This document shows positions 34,138 to 44,818 of a stretch of 64,000 nucleotides of DNA, piece after piece. The translations under genes were made by a program, and so were the position numbers. The DNA comes from Panorpa germanica (Eukaryota > Arthropoda > Insecta > Mecoptera > Panorpidae): the NCBI GenBank assembly GCA_963678705.1, contig OY783219.1, positions 12,462,001 through 12,526,000 of the forward strand, written 5' to 3'. Numbering within the stretch: the first letter of the stretch is position 1; every line of letters begins with the position of its first letter. The notes below the pieces were generated by a model. It did no database searches. It had not been told where the DNA came from and saw only the letters and a list, made by a program, of their open reading frames with translations.

Positions 34138-36190
34138 CATTCATCAAGTCCTCGGATTCTACTGGTCTATCTGATTCTCCAAAGACTCCTTTCAACTCCT
34201 GATAAACTTTGTCTTGCACATCCTGTTTTATCGCCAGCATTAGGCATGTCACACAGGTCAGACTTGATATAGGTTCCTGCGACTGAAAGAACAATGGAGA
34301 AGAGTTACTTAAATTTTAACCAACAACTATTGTCACTAATTTTAAATTTATTGTAATTAAATTATGCCAACTAATTGAAATATGCCAAAAATTAAATTAT
34401 CCTCCACTGGGTTGAGGCGTTAACTGACATGAACTCAACAATAATACACACGACATAGCATACCGCAACAAATAATGTCAACATCTCGTCAAATAAATCC
34501 TCCTTCGTCAAATCTTTATCTTTATCATTCATTTCTATTAAATGTTCTAAAGTTGAAGATCTGCTGCTTCCCAAATTTGCTTCATGAACTTCCATTTTTT
34601 CATTAATTATCTGAAATAAACAGCTGCTTATTTTTTTGGAATGAAGAATATTAGTTGGGAATCAGTATATATACCTTATTTAAAAAATCATAAACAATTT
34701 TCTTTGATTTTTCCTGTTGTTTTCCATATTTAGTATGCTTAAATATATAGTCATTGTACAGCCATGGTCTGAATATTCTAATTCCACTCATTTTCAGAAG
34801 CCTTAAATATAAGGAAAATGGTAAATTATGTTTTTATATAAAGAATTTCTTTTTAACGTGGAATCTTTATCATTCGTGGTATAGATACGTAATTTCAAAA
34901 AAAAAGTAAGGGAATCCGTTGCAAAACGGTATGGTGCTCTCATCAGACAGGGTGCTGTAGAGGAGACCAAAAACTGTAGTAGTTTTGAAAAACTAATTCC
35001 GATTTAATGATTCTCACTGTAATATTGATTGGTTTTCCTATCTACAAAAAGTCAATGAAGATTATTGACCTTTCCGGCTGATAGAACCATCTTTACTTTG
35101 AAGAATCTTTATTGAAGAATCCAATTGACTGTCGTTTGGACTGCCGTTTGGACTGCCGTTTGGTACTTGGTGAATAATAATGTATACAAGTTTGGTCAAC
35201 GGTGAGGACTCGACGCAAAAACTTCTACGAATTTCGTTTATGTAGTCATCCGTTCATACTAATTGCCGTTCCGTACGACACGCCAACGGCCTCTGCTACT
35301 TTTGTAGCTACTACTACAATTGGCTGCCAAATCAAAACTAACCTATTAATCGGTCTAAAATTTAGAATAGTGCCGTTTAACCTAACCTTAAGCAGCAGTC
35401 ACTGTTTTATAACACAAGTATTTATTTATCGACCCTAGTATAATAATCAAGAAAATTACTGGAATAATTTTATATCTTATCATACTACGATCGTGAGGTC
35501 CTTCGCTTCACTTCGGTTTCCTCTACTTTTAATTTTGAGTAAGAAAAAAATTTACATTGTAATATGGAACTCAAATTCCTCATTTTGCATATCGTGTCTG
35601 TTCGCTTCAATTCCCATTATCGTATTTGAAATTTATTAAATGTATCAAGTATAGATGGCACCATTGTTTTGTTAACCATTTTACGATGTGTGCGCCATTT
35701 TAAACCAAAATTTGTTAAAAGACCGTCTCCAAAACTAGCTTGTACGTATTTAACCATAACTCCTTTGTGATTTGTTTTAGCGGAGTATAAAACCGATGAA
35801 AGATCCTCCACAGATGCAATGACATAGCACAAATAAGAACCCAACCAAAGTCTAAATCCAGATGGATATTTTTTGAACAACTTTTCAGCGTTATCCAAAA
35901 AACCTATAAATGGAATTGTTTAAAAGTTAGACGCTGTTATGTTGAATATGAATAATATACAGAATAAGACCCCCAGAGGTCTAAATTAAATTAACTAAAA
36001 GTTCAAAACATTACTATATAGATCCGTTCCAAGAGCTAGTCCGATTCCTATTATTGGCAACGTTGGAGATGGTCCAGGAACAGAAGCAGAAAACTTGTAG
36101 ATGGCTCTCCTACTCCATAAGTAAATCAAAAACCTCCATAGCAAAGGTAAGGAGACAAGCACAAGCAACTGACGTTACTGCAGAAATCAT
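34138..36190 (-). pseudogene. CYP4-like P450, A-type unit A3 (exons 1-6), several breaks
   Basis: Kept parts: E1 36015-36190 (176 nt, shared 2-nt deletion), E2 35644-35903 (last third lost), E3 35556-35625, E4 34675-34801, E5 34464-34610, E6 34138-34282. A deletion of about 215 bp relative to A2 runs from intron 2 into exon 2 and removes the exon 2 donor. The exon 3 acceptor dinucleotide is also changed (CAG to CAA on the coding strand). Exon 6 starts SQEPISSLTC and breaks off just before the YLEM codons. Exons 7-9 are absent and the B2 upstream flank follows at once. It cannot make a P450. Confidence 0.88.
35085..35415 (-). mobile_element. mariner fossil in intron 3 of A3
   Basis: This is the third copy of the intron 3 mariner fragment. 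It differs from A2 by a tandem duplication of a 14-bp unit (TTTGGACTGCCG repeated) near 35140-35160. Confidence 0.55.
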
Positions 36191-36892
36191 GATTAAGACT
36201 CTTTAGTAAATATGTTGTGTCACTTTAAATATAGATAAAACGATAGTTTAAATCTTTATAGCTATAGTTCGACAATAACTATTAAAATCCATTAAATAAA
36301 TACACAAGTGCGAATAATAAATAAATAATGAGCATAAGTTTAATGGCAATTCAAAATAAGTAAAACAAGTGGTAATTGGAGTACAGGGAGGTCAGCGGAA
36401 TGAAGCGAATAATATTGTTCTCAAAGTTCCTAATAATAAACTGTAGTGGTCTGAGAGCAATAGCAAAGTATGTACATTGTTAGCATTAATATCCGAAATT
36501 TTGCAATTGTTAGTAATCTCCTACAACGGGAAGAGGTAAAACTTGCACTAAACTAATATCCAATTATAGTTTCACAAACCAAGTATTATTTGCTAATATG
36601 ATGTCCAAGTGGAAGATTCACTCGTTTCTTAATCATTCGCTATTGTACCTGAATAATAAGTGGCTTACCGAAGCTTTTATCATAACAATTACTACAATTT
36701 TATTGCGAATTTAAGGTTAACTAAATCATTAAACGTTTTATTTCTCTATTCTTTTTATTTTTGGTTTTAATAAAAATGTTCTTAAATAGGTCATAAAATT
36801 GTTAATCTACTATCTAACGAATCTATTATCATATAATTTGGTTGTGAACTTATTCTTTAGGGGTCGATTTTTTAATTCTTTATTGACGAATA
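36191..36892. other. A3 upstream flank, no gene seen
   Basis: It is homologous to 2020-2733 and 18582-19198. It ends at the TA into which the 1.3-kb mariner inserted. Confidence 0.6.
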
Positions 36893-36894
36893 TA

Positions 36895-38225
36895 CGAGGC
36901 GTGTTTTTTAAGTAAGTACCGTTTTGGAATTAAAAAAAGACGTGCAAAGATATCGCAATAATTTTATTTTTACATGAAAGCCTGTACCTTAATCTACTTT
37001 TCTACATAATTTCCGTGAATATTGAGGCACTTGTCATAACGTGGCACCAGTTTTTGAATACCCTCCTTATAAAATTCTGCCGCCTGACTTGTTAACCACT
37101 GTATCACAACTGTTTTGACTTCGTTATCGTCTTGAAGACGCTGACCACCCAGGTGTTTCTTCAAGTGCAGGAACAAATGGTAGTCGCTGGGCGCCAGATC
37201 AGGGCTGTATGGAGAATGATCTAGAGTTTCCCATTTAAAAGATTTGATGAAATCTTTGGTCCGATTAGCCACATGTGGACCGGCATTGTCATGCAGCAAA
37301 ACGATACCCTTACTCAACTTGCCACGTCTTTTGTTCTGGATTGCACGGCGCAGATTGTTCAATGTCTATAATAAGACGCTGCATTGATTGTCTCATTACG
37401 AGGCAGAAACTCCACTAGCAATACTCCTTTTTTGTCCCAAAAAACTGTGCACATGATTTTCCGGGCAGAAATTGTTTGCTTAAACTTCACTCTTTTGGGT
37501 GATGATGAATGTCGCCATTCCATGGATTGTTGTTTTGATTCTGCTGTGACGTAGGCCACCCATGTTTCGTCACCAGTAACAATTTGGTCTAAAAAATCTT
37601 CACCTTCATTGTGGTACCGCTCAAGGAAAGTCAATGCACTGCCTAAACGTTGGGTTTTGTGCAAATCCGTCAACATTTTTGGAACCCAACGTGAACACAA
37701 TTTCCGGTAATTCAAGTTCTCGGTCACAATGCGATACAAAACACTACGAGAATATTGAGGAAACCAGTCGCACATTGATGAAATTGTAAAGCGTATGTTT
37801 TCTCTCACCTTTTCTTCCACTTTCTGCACAAAATCTTCATTAAAGACCGAAGGACGCCCACTCCGTTCTTCATCATGCACATTTGTGCGGCCATCTTTAA
37901 ATGCTCTCACCCATTTCCTTACCATTCCATCACTCATAATGTTTTGTCCGTAAACTTCACAGATCTCACGATGAATATCGATCGGTTTTACGCCTTTAGC
38001 ACTAAGAAATCGTATAACAGCCCGTACTTCACAATCGGCGGGACTCACGATTGTCGGAGGCATCTTAAACACTCAGTAAACAACGTATACAATGAAGAAT
38101 CAGACTGTAATGGCGTCAGTGCGTAGACAAGAGATGTAGGTAACCAGCGCGGATGCATGTAACGCCGACCGTAACGCTGCAAAGGCGGAATCGCAAAACG
38201 GTACTTACTTAAAAAACATGCCTCG
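36895..38225 (-). mobile_element. complete mariner-family element, 1331 bp, TA target
   Basis: The terminal inverted repeats begin CGAGGCGTGTTTTTTAAGTA and pair over 32 bp with one mismatch (36895-36926 and 38194-38225). TA is duplicated at 36893-36894 and 38226-38227. The flanks rejoin to the same spacer sequence seen in A1. Length and structure are those of a full mariner. Only one frameshift separates its transposase from being open. Confidence 0.93.
36994..38072 (-). pseudogene. mariner transposase with a single frameshift
   Basis: The first part (37359-38072) has the N-terminal helix-turn-helix region (VIRFLSAKGVKPIDIHREIC) and the second DNA-binding helix set (RSVLYRIVTENLNYRKLCSR). 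The first catalytic Asp is in VTGDETWVAYV (about residue 168). The second part (36994-37362) carries the second Asp in LLHDNAGPH and the third in SPYSPDLAPSDYHLF, a D,D34D spacing. One base appears to be missing near 37362-37368, between SYYR and LNNLRRAI. All other residues of the fold look normal, so loss of function is recent. Confidence 0.9.
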
Positions 38226-38227
38226 TA

Positions 38228-39368
38228 TATCTATTAAAAGTTTGAATTTTGATTTATTGCGTATTATTCCTGTTGTTCTTCTAGACGTTGATGACGTCCG
38301 TAAGTAGAAAAGTAATCTCATTAATTTTTGGTTTTACATTACGAAATAATATGAAACTTGATGGGTTGCTACAACAGTTGCCGTAGCCATAACATTAAAT
38401 TTTGCATCTCCTATACACTTCACTTGTTTTGTAGGTATGACAAAGATAACCAAATGTTAGCGGGGAAGAAGGTAACGAAGCACCGACTTCAAAAGGTCTG
38501 TCCGTATTTGTAAAATTGTACTTCTTTAATTATTAAGGAAGGAAAATGACTGCTTCAATCGTTAATAGGTTCTTATAAATAAAATTGTTAAATGTCATAT
38601 GACAGATGGCAATAAAAATATATTTAATAAAAAAAATCGTCAATAACATCAATAATATTGCAAATTGAATAAAAGCAATTGGTTATTAGAAATTCTGAAT
38701 GTTCTTAAGGAAAATAAGGGAGTAGAAAGGATGGTGGACGAGGAGGAACGAAAAGGAGAAACCAGTACTTTGTAAGGAACGAAATGGCGAGAAGCAATGT
38801 GAGTTTAAATCTATCTGTGTTGATTGTATTTTTATTTTATCTTTTGGAAGGAGTGAGAATGGGTAGTTAGAATAAGGATCATAAAATGTAATTAAACACA
38901 ATGTACAAAGCGGAAGAATGTAGTGCCTAATGGCAAAAACATTAAAAATGGATAATAATAATACCGAATCGTCCTCTGGGTGGCGTAGCTAATTAGATCG
39001 CAAACTCTAGCACTCACCTATGCTTAGGTTTGGGTTCAATTCCCGAAGATGAAATAAATTTATTTCATGACTGACAAAGAATTAACTCACCAAATGAAAA
39101 ATAAACAAATCTACAAAACACACAATTATTATATTACAATTAAACCTAGTAGAAATAAACTTAAAAAAAATACCGAATCAAAATTAAATTGAAGGTTAAC
39201 AGTGACTGTACATGAAATTAAAATTCAAGATGTTTTAAAGGATTCAATGATAGAGCATTTAACATATTTATATTTATTTAAATAACTGTTCATATATCAT
39301 TTATTTTAAATTAAACTATAATACGAGTATAAGCATGACATACTCCTATAGTCTCAAACTTTTCATAA
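38228..39368. other. spacer between A3 and B3, no gene seen
   Basis: It is homologous to 4517-5649. It lacks some short stretches of that copy and carries others (for example near 39020-39065). No protein-like frame is evident. Confidence 0.6.
39300..39305 (-). terminator. candidate polyadenylation signal of P450 B3
   Basis: AATAAA on the minus strand lies 64 nt past the stop of B3, in the same position as the one behind B2. Confidence 0.4.
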
Positions 39369-42300
39369 CTAAATTCTATTTTTAATTTGAATCTTAAATC
39401 CTCCAACCGGCTTAGTAGTAATTACACCAACCACTTTGATGCTGGACTCCTTCTGATCTGTAAATAATACATACTTACGAAGGACCTCTGCAACCAACGT
39501 TTTAGTGGCTAGCATCCCGAACTTTTGACCTGAAATTATTAAATACATAATGTGCACATCTGCTTTATTTCATTCTGTAATTCATTGATATCAAAACTTA
39601 TTACTCTTATTGGAAAAACATGCATTTTTGTGTATTATTTATTATAAAACTAGCAAACCCGGCGAACTCCGTTTCGCCATCAGATGGCTTCGTTTTATGT
39701 AACATTTCGTTTGGTGATTAAAAGATGAAGAAAAATTTTTTTTTTGTTTTATATTTGAAAAGGAAAAATTTTATTTCATTTCACAACAGTAATGAATTCA
39801 TTTCGATTAGTGTTATTTAGTTGAACTTCTCTAAGTAAATGAAAGTGAATCCAAAGTAAATACTGAATCGAAGCGTTATACGTGTCCGCAAATTATCCGT
39901 TTCATTGAAGTGCTCTTTGGTAAACCACATTTTTTGTTTTTTGGTCTGACGTTAACACAAACAAAGCGGATGGTTTCCCAACTCGTGAACACGCAACGTA
40001 TAACTGCCCATGTGAAAAACAATGATTTTCTAAATTTATCCCGCAAACACTAAGCGATTGGCCTTGCGACTTGTTAATTGTCATTGCGAACGCAAGGCGA
40101 ACTGGAAATTGCAATCGTTTGAATTCAAACGGAAGATCAGTCGGAATCATTGGTATTCGAGGAATACATACATTTTCACCTGCGTACTTTCCGTTAATAA
40201 TGGTTGCCTCAATCAAATTCGGCATAAGTCTTTTTATCGAAAGTCGAGTACCGTTGCAAAGTCGCGGTGGATTCAAATTACGCAATATCATAATAACTGT
40301 ACCAACTTTGAGTTGCAAGGTATGTGGTGGAAATCCTGGTAACTCCAGAGAGTTCAAAAACTCCGTTGGATAATTTACTACATCATCGGGATTTGTTATG
40401 GAATCAACGGATTTGTATGTCACCAAATCGCCAGCAATTTTTGATTGAATGGTGAAATTCAGTGCGTGTACATCATTATTCTTTGCGGCAAGAATTGCTC
40501 GTTGACTTAACCAAGCATAATTCTGATAATTCTCACTAATGTTTGGGAAAACATTTTCAATAAGAGCTAATTCAGAGTCTACAAATCGGCAAAAGTCGTT
40601 GGTAAGAGTAATTAATCCAGATGTCGCATCAACTGGGACTTTTCCATTTCCAACAGCTAACAATTGTTTGAAAAATTGTGCAGCACTTTGATCATTTTGA
40701 AGTTGAACTCTCATATTAGTGGTTAGCGATAATGTTTTTACGTTTTTACTGTCAAACAATGTATCACGCACCGACGCCATCTACTTAAAATATTGGTTTG
40801 TATCTATGCTATGTATCAGAGATGGCGCTGTATGTGAGAAAAGATTTTCCCGCTTTTCTGTTGAAATTTTTCCTGAATTCCTTAATTTTCTTTGCTATAA
40901 ACCTCACGGAGCCCGAGACCTTTCCAACGAATGCAAAACCGTGGAAATCGGTTCGTGCGTTCTGGAGTTATAACGTCAGGAAGGAAAACCCGACTTATTT
41001 TTATATAGTAGATGTACCTGCGCAAGATCTTAGTCCGGCACTGAATGGTATGTAGGATAAACGAGGTCGGGATGCAACATTTTCCGGCAAGAAACGATCA
41101 GGATTAAATATTTTCGGATTAGGACCCCAATATTCCTCAAGACGATTTGTGAAGAAAGGTGAAAATATAATGTCACATCCTGCTGGGATCACCAATTTTC
41201 CTAAAAAATATATTAATGATAATATGTTGTTATGTACTAATAAAATAGAATATATTCAGTGGCAGGTATCAGTCAAAATTTTGGTAAATAGTGCCTAATT
41301 AAATCATGTCTTCTTCTGTTTTCTTAGCGCCTTTGTTATGGATCACATCTCCTTATATAGGTTCTTTGCAGCCACATATTCCACCAGTACTATATTGGTA
41401 TCAATTGTAATTTTATAAAGTCCCATTTTGAAGTATAAACAATATACAGTGTTCGAAAAAATAGCAGGGACAAAGAAATTTAAAAAACCTTTTATTTATT
41501 TAATACATATATATGCTAGTAAACACCGTTTTGACTCGTTATTTACTGCAAAAAACAATTACGCGACAGTAAAATCAACCAAATCTGGCGTTAAATGATA
41601 TATTTTCCCGAAAAGTTTTTATCGGACAGTTAACTTTTCTCACACCTGGCGTCAGGTAAATGTGACATAGTGATATGATTTTGAAAAGGTAATAATTTGA
41701 AATTAATTAAATATGAATTGATTGTTTTTCCTCGCAAGTAAAGATCTATCCTAGGAGAGCCATCTTGTTGGCATTTGTTATTTTGAGCGAAGTAAACGTT
41801 ATAGTATATACATCTTGTCAACTAACCCAGTTCCAAATCTTCAGTAACAGTTCTAAAAAGAAAAGTGGGTGGAAAAAGTCTCAAACATTCCTTGATGACC
41901 TAAAAAACACTTTGTAAGAACTGGATACATAGTTTGAACTAGATTTATTGTAAGCAGGATCATCACAAGGGTAGAGCAAGTTAATCTTGAAATGTTGAAC
42001 AAGCATCTTCTATCTTTTGATAAAATATTAAATGTACCCAAAAACTCTTTTCAGAGTACAGATGTTCATCAAGATTTGTTCCTCTTGATTGATTTTGAAT
42101 TGTAGTACATACACTCGCACACTACTATAACTTGCTCCACCCTAAAAACTAACTTTAGCTACCACTTGTAAAGAATTTTTTATTAATATTTGCCATTTCT
42201 AAATAGGTCATTTTCGTTAAGTCATCTGATTCTACGGGTCTATCTGATTCTCCAAATATTCCTTTCAACTCTTGATAAACTTTGTCTTGTACATCCTGTT

Positions 42301-44818
42301 TTATCGCCAGCATTAGGCATGTCACACAGGTCAGAGTTGAAATTGGTTCCTGTGCCTGAAAGAAAAGGAAGAAAGCGTTTTTTAAATGTTGACTTACAAC
42401 TCTTTTCACTTATTTTAAATTTATTTGCAATTAGATCATTGCAACGTCAGTGTTAGCTTTATCACTAACTGCTCGATCCTCCACTGGAATGCGGCACTGA
42501 TATGAACTCAACAAGAATACACACGACTTAGCATACCGCAACAAATAATGTCAATATCTCGTCAAATAAATCCTTCTTCGTTAATTCTTTGGCGTCATCA
42601 TCCATTTCTATTAAGTGTTCCAAAGTTGAAGACCTGTTGCTTCCCAAATTTGCTTTGTGAGCTTCTATTTTCTCGTCAATTACCTGAAAAAACAACTGCA
42701 TATTATTTGAGTTCTTTTTTATATTAGTTGGGAATCAGTACATACCTTATTTAAAAAATCATAAACAATTTTCTTTGATTGTTCTTGTTGTTTTCCATAT
42801 TTAGTATGCTTAAATATAAAATCATTGTACAACCATGGTTTGAATACTCTAATTCCACTCATTTTCAGAAGCCTTAAATAAATTAAGAATGAAAATTAAA
42901 GCAATTTGATGTTTTTTATTGGAAAAAAATTTCAAGCAATAAGTAGAAGAAACTTATGCAGGACGATGTGATGCTCTTATCAGGCACCGGTTAAAATTAT
43001 CAATACTTTTAGAGAATTGCACGTTTTGGAAATAAGATATATGTCATAATGTCTAAATTACGAGTATTTCGTATTAATTTTTAATATTTAGTAAAACCAA
43101 GAAAAATACTGAAATTATTTTATCTTTTCTCTTATGAGAAACGTGAGCTACTCTGCTCTGGTCTGGTTTCCTATACTTAAACATCTGTATTACAAGAAAA
43201 TTTACATTGTAATATGGAACTCAAATTCTGCATTTTGCTTATCCTGTACATTCGTTTCAATTCCCATTACCGTATCTGAAATTTATGAAATGTTAATCAT
43301 CATACAAATGCACCAGTTTTTAATATTCAGTATAAAAGTATTACATATAATCATTAAATTTTAATTATGGCTGCCTACCACACACAAGGTCCAGTGCACA
43401 ACGTCCAACATAGCGAGACAAATTAAATTTAGGACCTCCAACTTCGTCCTTCAATTTATCGATCATAATTCTGCTTTTTAAGCTAAATGTTTCAATATAA
43501 CCATCAAGTATAGATGGCATCATTGCTCTGTTCACCATTTTACGATGTGACCGCCATTTTAAACCAGAACTTGTCATAATTCCTTCTCCAAAACTAGTTT
43601 CTGTGTATTTATATACAATTCCTTTTTGACTTGATTTAGCGGAGTATAACACCGTTGAAAGATCTTCTAGAGATAAAATGCAGTAATTCAAAGTGGGGCC
43701 TAGCCAAAGTCTAAATCCAGTCGGATACTTTTTGAACAACTTTTCAACATTATCCAAAAAACCTTAAATTGAAATTGAAGAAACATTATAATTGGAGTAA
43801 TATAGAGAATAAGACCCTCTGTCTCTCAACCACGGCACTTTCCAAAGGTTTGGCAACGGTTTGCTTTAAAGTCACGCTCCTACCATAGACCTACGCTAGG
43901 ATCGTTTCGATCTATCTTACATTTTACAATGATAAGGTGGCGATTTCTAACCCAACTTTTAGTAAAAGTATTAATGCCAAGATACAAAATATATATTTCA
44001 GCATTAAAATATATAAATTAGATTAACAGCCCGGTCAAAATAACCATTTCAATGTACTATAATTCGCATAGAGCTGAAAGTTGGTACAGACCTTGGGTAC
44101 ATTATTACAAATAAGATACTATACTAAAAGTCCTCACCGATCGCACATCTGCAACAATATTTTTTCAAGTTCAAAGGTCAACAAAAATGGTCAAACATAC
44201 GCTTGTTTTTGGTGATTTAGAATCGCAATATCTCAGGAATAGTGATTCTTAAAAAAAAAGTATAAGAACAATTTTTGTGGATAATTTCAAGATCTACAAC
44301 TTTTGTCTGATATATTTTTTTAACAAAACTTACCGTTTACCAAAGAAATTGAAAAACCATTTTTATTGACGTTTGACCAACTTTCACTTCTATGCAAATT
44401 ATAGTTATTCTACCCATATTTTATCGCCGTGCTCCTTTGCGATTATTCGAGGTCGAATAGGCGTTGTCAGATGAATAAAATATGGCAAATATTTAATACT
44501 GGAACACGCCGATCTCGCCGATCACGCCTAAATATTTTACCTTTTCAAAAAAGCGTTTTAGGACATTTGGCTAATCATCCACAAACATCCGTCCGACGTT
44601 GCCAGAACTGTTCTCTATACTAAAACTAAGAAAACATTACCAATTAGATCCGTTGCAAAAATTAATCCATTTCCTATTATTGGCAACGTTAGAAATGGTC
44701 CAGGAACAGAAGCAGAAAACTTGTAGATGGCTCTTCTTCCCCAATGGTACAACACAAGCCTCCATAGCAAAGCTGAGGATACAAGCACAAGCAAAACTAA
44801 CGCTACTGCAGAAAACAT
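39369..44818 (-). CDS. CYP4-family cytochrome P450, unit B3, nine exons, intact (494 aa predicted)
   Basis: Exons: E1 44641-44818, E2 43379-43762, E3 43206-43275, E4 42746-42872, E5 42537-42683, E6 42194-42355, E7 41827-41899, E8 41018-41200, E9 39369-39529. They give 1485 nt with the stop, in phase throughout. The protein is closest to B2, with the same anchor exon except for one residue or so. It reads WRSHR in the C-helix, AAQEPI in the I-helix, ECLR, and [10 protein letters not shown] with the haem Cys at 440. Intron 8 contains a Helitron that begins six bases into the intron and leaves the donor as GTACAT. Intron 1 holds a MITE-like insertion. Splicing out 1.49 kb in intron 8 is needed for the last 53 residues. 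Confidence 0.85.
39650..41012 (-). mobile_element. Helitron with both ends, inserted between A and T
   Basis: On the minus strand it starts TCTACTATATAAAAATAAGT (41012 downward) and ends at 39650 with CTAG. Just before the CTAG is a hairpin with stem GGCGAA/TTCGCC. These are the 5' TC, the 3' hairpin and the CTRR end of Helitrons. In B1 and B2 the intact site reads ACA|TTTTATA, so insertion was between A and T with no duplication, as expected for rolling-circle transposition. At 1363 bp it keeps only the tail of the helicase, so it is a non-autonomous deletion product. Confidence 0.92.
39902..40780 (-). CDS. PIF1-like helicase C-terminal fragment of a Helitron RepHel protein (292 aa)
   Basis: The open frame corresponds to the C-terminal fifth or so of Helitron Rep/helicase proteins. 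Visible blocks are [51 protein letters not shown] (helicase motif V) and LYVACSRV (motif VI). The ATP-binding Walker A part and the HUH Rep domain are absent, so it cannot work alone. The frame itself is free of stops, which suggests the deletion copy spread recently. Confidence 0.88.
   Translation of the reverse strand: MASVRDTLFDSKNVKTLSLTTNMRVQLQNDQSAAQFFKQLLAVGNGKVPVDATSGLITLTNDFCRFVDSELALIENVFPNISENYQNYAWLSQRAILAAKNNDVHALNFTIQSKIAGDLVTYKSVDSITNPDDVVNYPTEFLNSLELPGFPPHTLQLKVGTVIMILRNLNPPRLCNGTRLSIKRLMPNLIEATIINGKYAGENVCIPRIPMIPTDLPFEFKRLQFPVRLAFAMTINKSQGQSLSVCGINLENHCFSHGQLYVACSRVGKPSALFVLTSDQKTKNVVYQRALQ
44030..44435. mobile_element. MITE-like insertion in intron 1 of B3
   Basis: The 30-bp stretch at 44056-44085 (ACTATAATTCGCATAGAGCT...) pairs with 44376-44405 on the opposite strand with about three mismatches. 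The block is absent from the equivalent intron of B2. No coding frame and no certain target duplication were found, so the exact limits are estimates. Confidence 0.55.

Noticed and set aside
40058..41055. Plus-strand frames opposite the Helitron helicase fragment
   Set aside because: The minus strand encodes clear helicase motifs V and VI; these frames are shadows.
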